A DNA stretch of 37,663 nucleotides from JALYRV01 sp035512575 (GTDB lineage: Bacteria > Acidobacteriota > Vicinamibacteria > Vicinamibacterales > SCN-69-37): contig DATKDT010000053.1 in assembly GCA_035512575.1 (NCBI GenBank), forward strand, positions 1 to 37,663, in the 5' to 3' direction. Positions 33,947 through 37,663 of this stretch are shown one piece after another. Position 1 is the first letter of the stretch. Each line of letters opens with the position of its first letter. Position numbers and translations under genes: made by a program. A model generated the notes under the pieces. It was not told the origin of the DNA. It worked only from the letters and a program-made list of their open reading frames with translations, and did no database searches.

Positions 33947-34082
33947 TTGCCTAATTGCCAAGAATGCCACGACGGCCATCCATGCCGGGGAGACGAGGTG
34001 CCTGATACCGGGGCCGGCGCCATTGCCAGTTCAGACCATTCGTGGCAATCGCGGGCATTCCCGGCATCTCCTCGTGTCCGGC
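33947..34082. other. Spacer between clpX and lon
   Basis: 136 bases without a gene. AATGCCACGA (33963-33972) faces TCGTGGCAAT (34040-34049), nine of ten complementary, with CCGGGG-type tracts between. I see no convincing sigma-70 or heat-shock promoter and no heptamer repeat here. It probably contains the lon leader. Confidence 0.3.
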
Positions 34083-35333
<1,251 letters not shown>

Positions 35334-35336
35334 TGG

Positions 35337-35410
35337 TTACCAGTTCCCAGTGTCCGGTTCCCAGTCCCCAGTTCGGTCCCTTCCGGAACTGGAGGCTGGT
35401 AACTGCAGAC
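35337..35410. repeat. Heptamer repeat, type C (TTCCCAG), inverted pair between clpP and clpX
   Basis: Left arm 35337-35378: TTACCAG, TTCCCAG, TGTCCGG, TTCCCAG, TCCCCAG, TTCGGTC. Right arm 35383-35410: CCGGAAC, TGGAGGC, TGGTAAC, TGCAGAC. GTTACCAG at 35336-35343 and CTGGTAAC at 35396-35403 are exact complements, and CCAGTTC faces GAACTGG nearer the loop. It fills the clpP-clpX spacer and would form a stem in the shared mRNA. Confidence 0.85.
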
Positions 35411-36009
35411 TACGCCCGTTTCCGTATGACGTCGTCAATAATACCGTATTCCTTGCCCTGGTCCGGGGTCATGATGTAGTCGCGCTCCGTATCCTCCTGG
35501 ATCCGCTTCAACGGCTGGGCCGTATGCTGGGCGAGGATCTGGTTCAGCCGTTCGCGGGTCCGCAGCAGCTCGCGGGCGTGGATGTCGATATCGGTCGTTT
35601 GACCGCCGAGGCCCTGCACCCACGGCTGGTGGATCAGAATCCGAGAGTTCGGCAGCGAAAACCGCTTGCCCTTCGCCCCGGCTGCCAGCAAGACCGCCGC
35701 CACCGAGGCGGCCTGCCCGATACACGTGGTCTGGACGTCGGGCTTGATGAACTGCATCGTGTCGTAGATCGCCATGCCGGCCGTGACGACCCCGCCGGGG
35801 CTGTTGATGTAGAGCATGATGTCGCGATCGGGGTCTTCGGCCTCCAGGAACAGCAGCTGGGCGATCACGAGATTGGCGATCTGGTCGTCAATCGGCGTAC
35901 CGATGAAGATGATGCTGTCCTTCAGCAGACGCGAAAAGATGTCGTAAGCCCGCTCGCCGCGGTTGGTCTGTTCGACCACCATCGGGATGAGCTGCATGCG
36001 TTCAGGCAT
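35410..36009 (-). CDS. clpP: ATP-dependent Clp protease proteolytic subunit ClpP
   Basis: 199 residues from the ATG at 36009 (MPERMQLIPMVVEQ); GGA is six bases ahead. The frame is open upstream to 36105, but those residues do not belong to the family. The catalytic triad is Ser102 (GQAAS), His127 (ILIHQP) and Asp177 (DTERD). ClpP forms a 14-subunit barrel that degrades proteins unfolded by ClpX. The stop overlaps the last base of the clpX leader repeat. It lies downstream of tig on the same strand, the usual order. Confidence 0.97.
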   Translation of the reverse strand: MPERMQLIPMVVEQTNRGERAYDIFSRLLKDSIIFIGTPIDDQIANLVIAQLLFLEAEDPDRDIMLYINSPGGVVTAGMAIYDTMQFIKPDVQTTCIGQAASVAAVLLAAGAKGKRFSLPNSRILIHQPWVQGLGGQTTDIDIHARELLRTRERLNQILAQHTAQPLKRIQEDTERDYIMTPDQGKEYGIIDDVIRKRA

Positions 36010-36127
36010 AAACAGTCCGAAAACCGTACGTTCCGTGCGAGTGTGCTGGGGGGACTTCAGGGAGGTAGCGCTCCCGGGAAGTGTACCACGGTTCGACCGC
36101 GACACACCAGATCGACCCCCGTGGCCT

Positions 36128-36154
36128 TATCGGGCCGGTCAGCCCGGTCCGATA
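36128..36154 (-). terminator. Hairpin enclosing the tig stop codon
   Basis: TATCGGGCCGG (36128-36138) and CCGGTCCGATA (36144-36154) pair over 11 positions with one G-T wobble. The five-base loop holds the tig TGA (36139-36141). It has no T-run. It may slow or partly end transcription between tig and clpP, or protect the tig mRNA end. Confidence 0.45.
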
Positions 36155-37470
36155 CCGGTCGCCCTCGAGAGAAGAAAGGAGACGGTCTTCTCCCGGCGCA
36201 ACCCGGCATACAGGCGCGCCAGGCCGCCTTCCTTCTCCAGCCTGGCCCGGACCGCCGCTGCCGACCGGCCCGTCCGTTCCGCATACCGGCCCAGCTCCGC
36301 CTCCACCTCGCTCTCGGCGACCGCGATGTTCTCGCGGCGGGCGACCTCGTCGAGCACGAGCGCGCCGCGAACCGCCTCGGCGGCGGCGTCCTTCTGCCGC
36401 TCGCGGAACTCTTCCCAGTTGATGTTCGTGCGCATCGGGTCGATCTGCTGCTCGATCAGCCGCCGGACGAACTCCTCGACGCGTCGATCGATCTCGCGAT
36501 CGAGCAGGGACGCCGGAATGTCGAACGGCACGCGCGAGGCGAGCTGCCGGAGCAGCTCGGCGCGCACCTCGCGGTCGGCCTCCTGCCCCGCTTCGTGCTC
36601 CAGGTCGGCGCGCACCCGCGTACGCAGCGCGTCGAGGGAGTCGAACTCCCCGAGGTCTTTCGCGAGCTCGTCGTCCAGGTCGGGCACGACCCGCGTGCGG
36701 ATGGCCGTGATCGAGACGTCGTACCGGACCGTCGTGCCCGCAAGCTCCCTGATCGTGTAGTCCGGCGGGTACGAGACGTCGAAGGATTTCTCCTCCCCGG
36801 CGTTCAGCCCCGCGAGTGCCTCGTCGAAGCCGGGAGGATTGGCGGGCGCCCCGATGTCGACCGTCACGTTGTCGTGCTTGTCGGTCTGGCTCTCGCGTTG
36901 CGCCGGCTCCTGCCCCGGCACGACGATCAGCGGCTCGTCGGCGGGCTTCTCGGCCGTACGCACCAGATTCACGAGGACCGAATCACCGGGCTCGATGCCG
37001 CGGCCTTCGACCGGCTCGTACCGCGCCGCCCGCTCCCGCAGCTGCGACAGCGCCTGCTCGACCGCCTCGTCGTCGACGGCCGCCTGTGTCCTGTGCACCG
37101 TGAGGCTCGCGTAGTCTCCCGGCTCGATCGGGGGCACCGTCTCGAACGATGCGGTGAACTTGAGCGGCCGGCCCTCCTCCACGACCACATCGCGGATGTC
37201 GGGGGTATCCACCGGCTCGACGCCGCGCTCGCGAAGCGCCTCGTCGACCGCGCGGGGAATCAGCCCGTGGGCGACGTCGTGCAGAATCTGATCGCGGAAC
37301 CGCTGCCTGACGACCTTCGCCGGGACCTTGCCCGGCCGGAAGCCGGGTATCCGGGCAGCCCTGCTGTAGTCGCGCGACACCTTGTCGATTTCCGCGTCGA
37401 CGACCGTGCTGGGGATCTCGACGACGAGGTTCTTCTGCGTCTCGCTGACGTCAATGAACTCGGTTTTCAT
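36139..37470 (-). CDS. tig: Trigger factor, ribosome-associated chaperone
   Basis: 443 residues. The N-terminal ribosome-binding domain carries a close match to the signature GFRPGKVP (about 43-50, GFRPGKVPAKVV). A central FKBP-type prolyl-isomerase domain (about 155-240, EPGDSVLVNLVRT and PPDYTIRELAG) is followed by a long helical C-terminal arm region. Trigger factor meets nascent chains at the ribosome exit. It heads the tig-clpP-clpX-lon run, with tRNA-Leu immediately upstream on the same strand. Length is normal. Confidence 0.95.
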   Translation of the reverse strand: MKTEFIDVSETQKNLVVEIPSTVVDAEIDKVSRDYSRAARIPGFRPGKVPAKVVRQRFRDQILHDVAHGLIPRAVDEALRERGVEPVDTPDIRDVVVEEGRPLKFTASFETVPPIEPGDYASLTVHRTQAAVDDEAVEQALSQLRERAARYEPVEGRGIEPGDSVLVNLVRTAEKPADEPLIVVPGQEPAQRESQTDKHDNVTVDIGAPANPPGFDEALAGLNAGEEKSFDVSYPPDYTIRELAGTTVRYDVSITAIRTRVVPDLDDELAKDLGEFDSLDALRTRVRADLEHEAGQEADREVRAELLRQLASRVPFDIPASLLDREIDRRVEEFVRRLIEQQIDPMRTNINWEEFRERQKDAAAEAVRGALVLDEVARRENIAVAESEVEAELGRYAERTGRSAAAVRARLEKEGGLARLYAGLRREKTVSFLLSRATGIGPG

Positions 37471-37503
37471 CTGGGACGCTGGTGCTCAAATTGAGACGTC
37501 GGG

Positions 37504-37587
37504 TGCGAAAGGGGGGAGTCGAACCCCCATAGCCTTTCGGCTACCGGATCCTAAGTCCGGCGCGTCTGCCAGTTCCGCCACTTTCGC
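37504..37587 (-). tRNA. tRNA-Leu, anticodon UAG
   Basis: The acceptor stem pairs GCGAAAG with CTTTCGC. The anticodon stem-loop CCGGA-CTTAGGA-TCCGG carries the anticodon TAG, which reads CUA-family leucine codons. A long variable arm (about TAGCCGAAAGGCTA) marks a class II tRNA. The T arm GGGGG-TTCGACT-CCCCC is intact, and the discriminator base is A. The 3' CCA is not encoded (ACCC follows), so it must be added after transcription. It lies 34 bases upstream of tig. Confidence 0.95.
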
Positions 37588-37663
37588 GCAGCCGATCGCC
37601 ATAGCGTAACATGCGGGACAGGCAGATCGGGACGGCGCGCCCGGCATCCGCCCCGCTCCGGCG

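Noticed and set aside
33947..33975. Sigma-54-like TGGCATTCTTGGCA upstream of lon
   Set aside because: The distance between the GG and GC pairs is eight bases, not the ten that sigma-54 needs.
36010..36105. Longer ClpP start at 36105
   Set aside because: The extra 32 residues do not match the ClpP family and include spacer sequence; the ATG at 36009 fits the known N-terminus.

Overview
The window is a dense, high-GC chromosomal segment from a Gram-negative-type bacterium. The gene content points to Acidobacteriota, probably the soil class Vicinamibacteria. It carries many exported hydrolases, an FG-GAP/ASPIC protein, a lipoprotein FKBP, TonB-type C-terminal domains and DUF3500, DUF547 and DUF1330 proteins. 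The assignment is inferred from this content and is not proven. Most genes are separated by fewer than 100 bases, and many overlap by 1 or 4 bases (ATGA, GTGA, TGATG). No insertion sequence, prophage or CRISPR array is visible.

Layout. 1-4250: a partial, internally shortened SOUL-like gene, an FG-GAP/ASPIC exported protein, and a TetR regulator coupled to a TauE/SafE permease. The TetR gene diverges from a DHRS1-like dehydrogenase, and the shared promoter carries a long inverted repeat. 4273-18782 (+): a run of mostly envelope or exported proteins (RodZ-like anchor, amidohydrolase, TonB-C proteins, DUF3500, M20 peptidase, CBS-type enzyme, YbaN-like protein, helix-hairpin-helix protein, App1 remnant, DUF1330, double-FKBP lipoprotein, alpha/beta hydrolase, DUF547, SDR, AGCS symporter). 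18908-22931: a helicase/exonuclease pair recognisable as MrfA (YprA/Hrq1-like) and MrfB (YprB-like), a DNA-repair pair known from Bacillus subtilis. 22928-24631 (-): ppa and a cysteine-free Asp/Glu racemase homologue, followed by rpmE. 24684-29528: an M28 peptidase, a three-PAS hybrid histidine kinase and a DUF4350-like exported protein. 29561-37587 (-): a protein-quality-control block read as tRNA-Leu(UAG), tig, clpP, clpX, lon, engB, rho.

The most unusual layer lies between the genes. Short tandem repeats of period 7 (GAAYACA, CTGGAGY and TTCCCAG types) and one of period 8 (AGATCRCC type) sit at many gene junctions. They often occur as inverted pairs that would fold into long stems. They supply stop codons and C-terminal tails (12426 and 17391 genes), an N-terminus (mrfA) and an in-frame linker (mrfB), and they fill a whole divergent promoter region (ppa/M28). 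They resemble the heptameric STRR repeats of cyanobacteria in style. A separate palindromic element of about 139 bp lies between mrfA and mrfB. A GGGGCT/AGCCCC hairpin is found at two convergent junctions.
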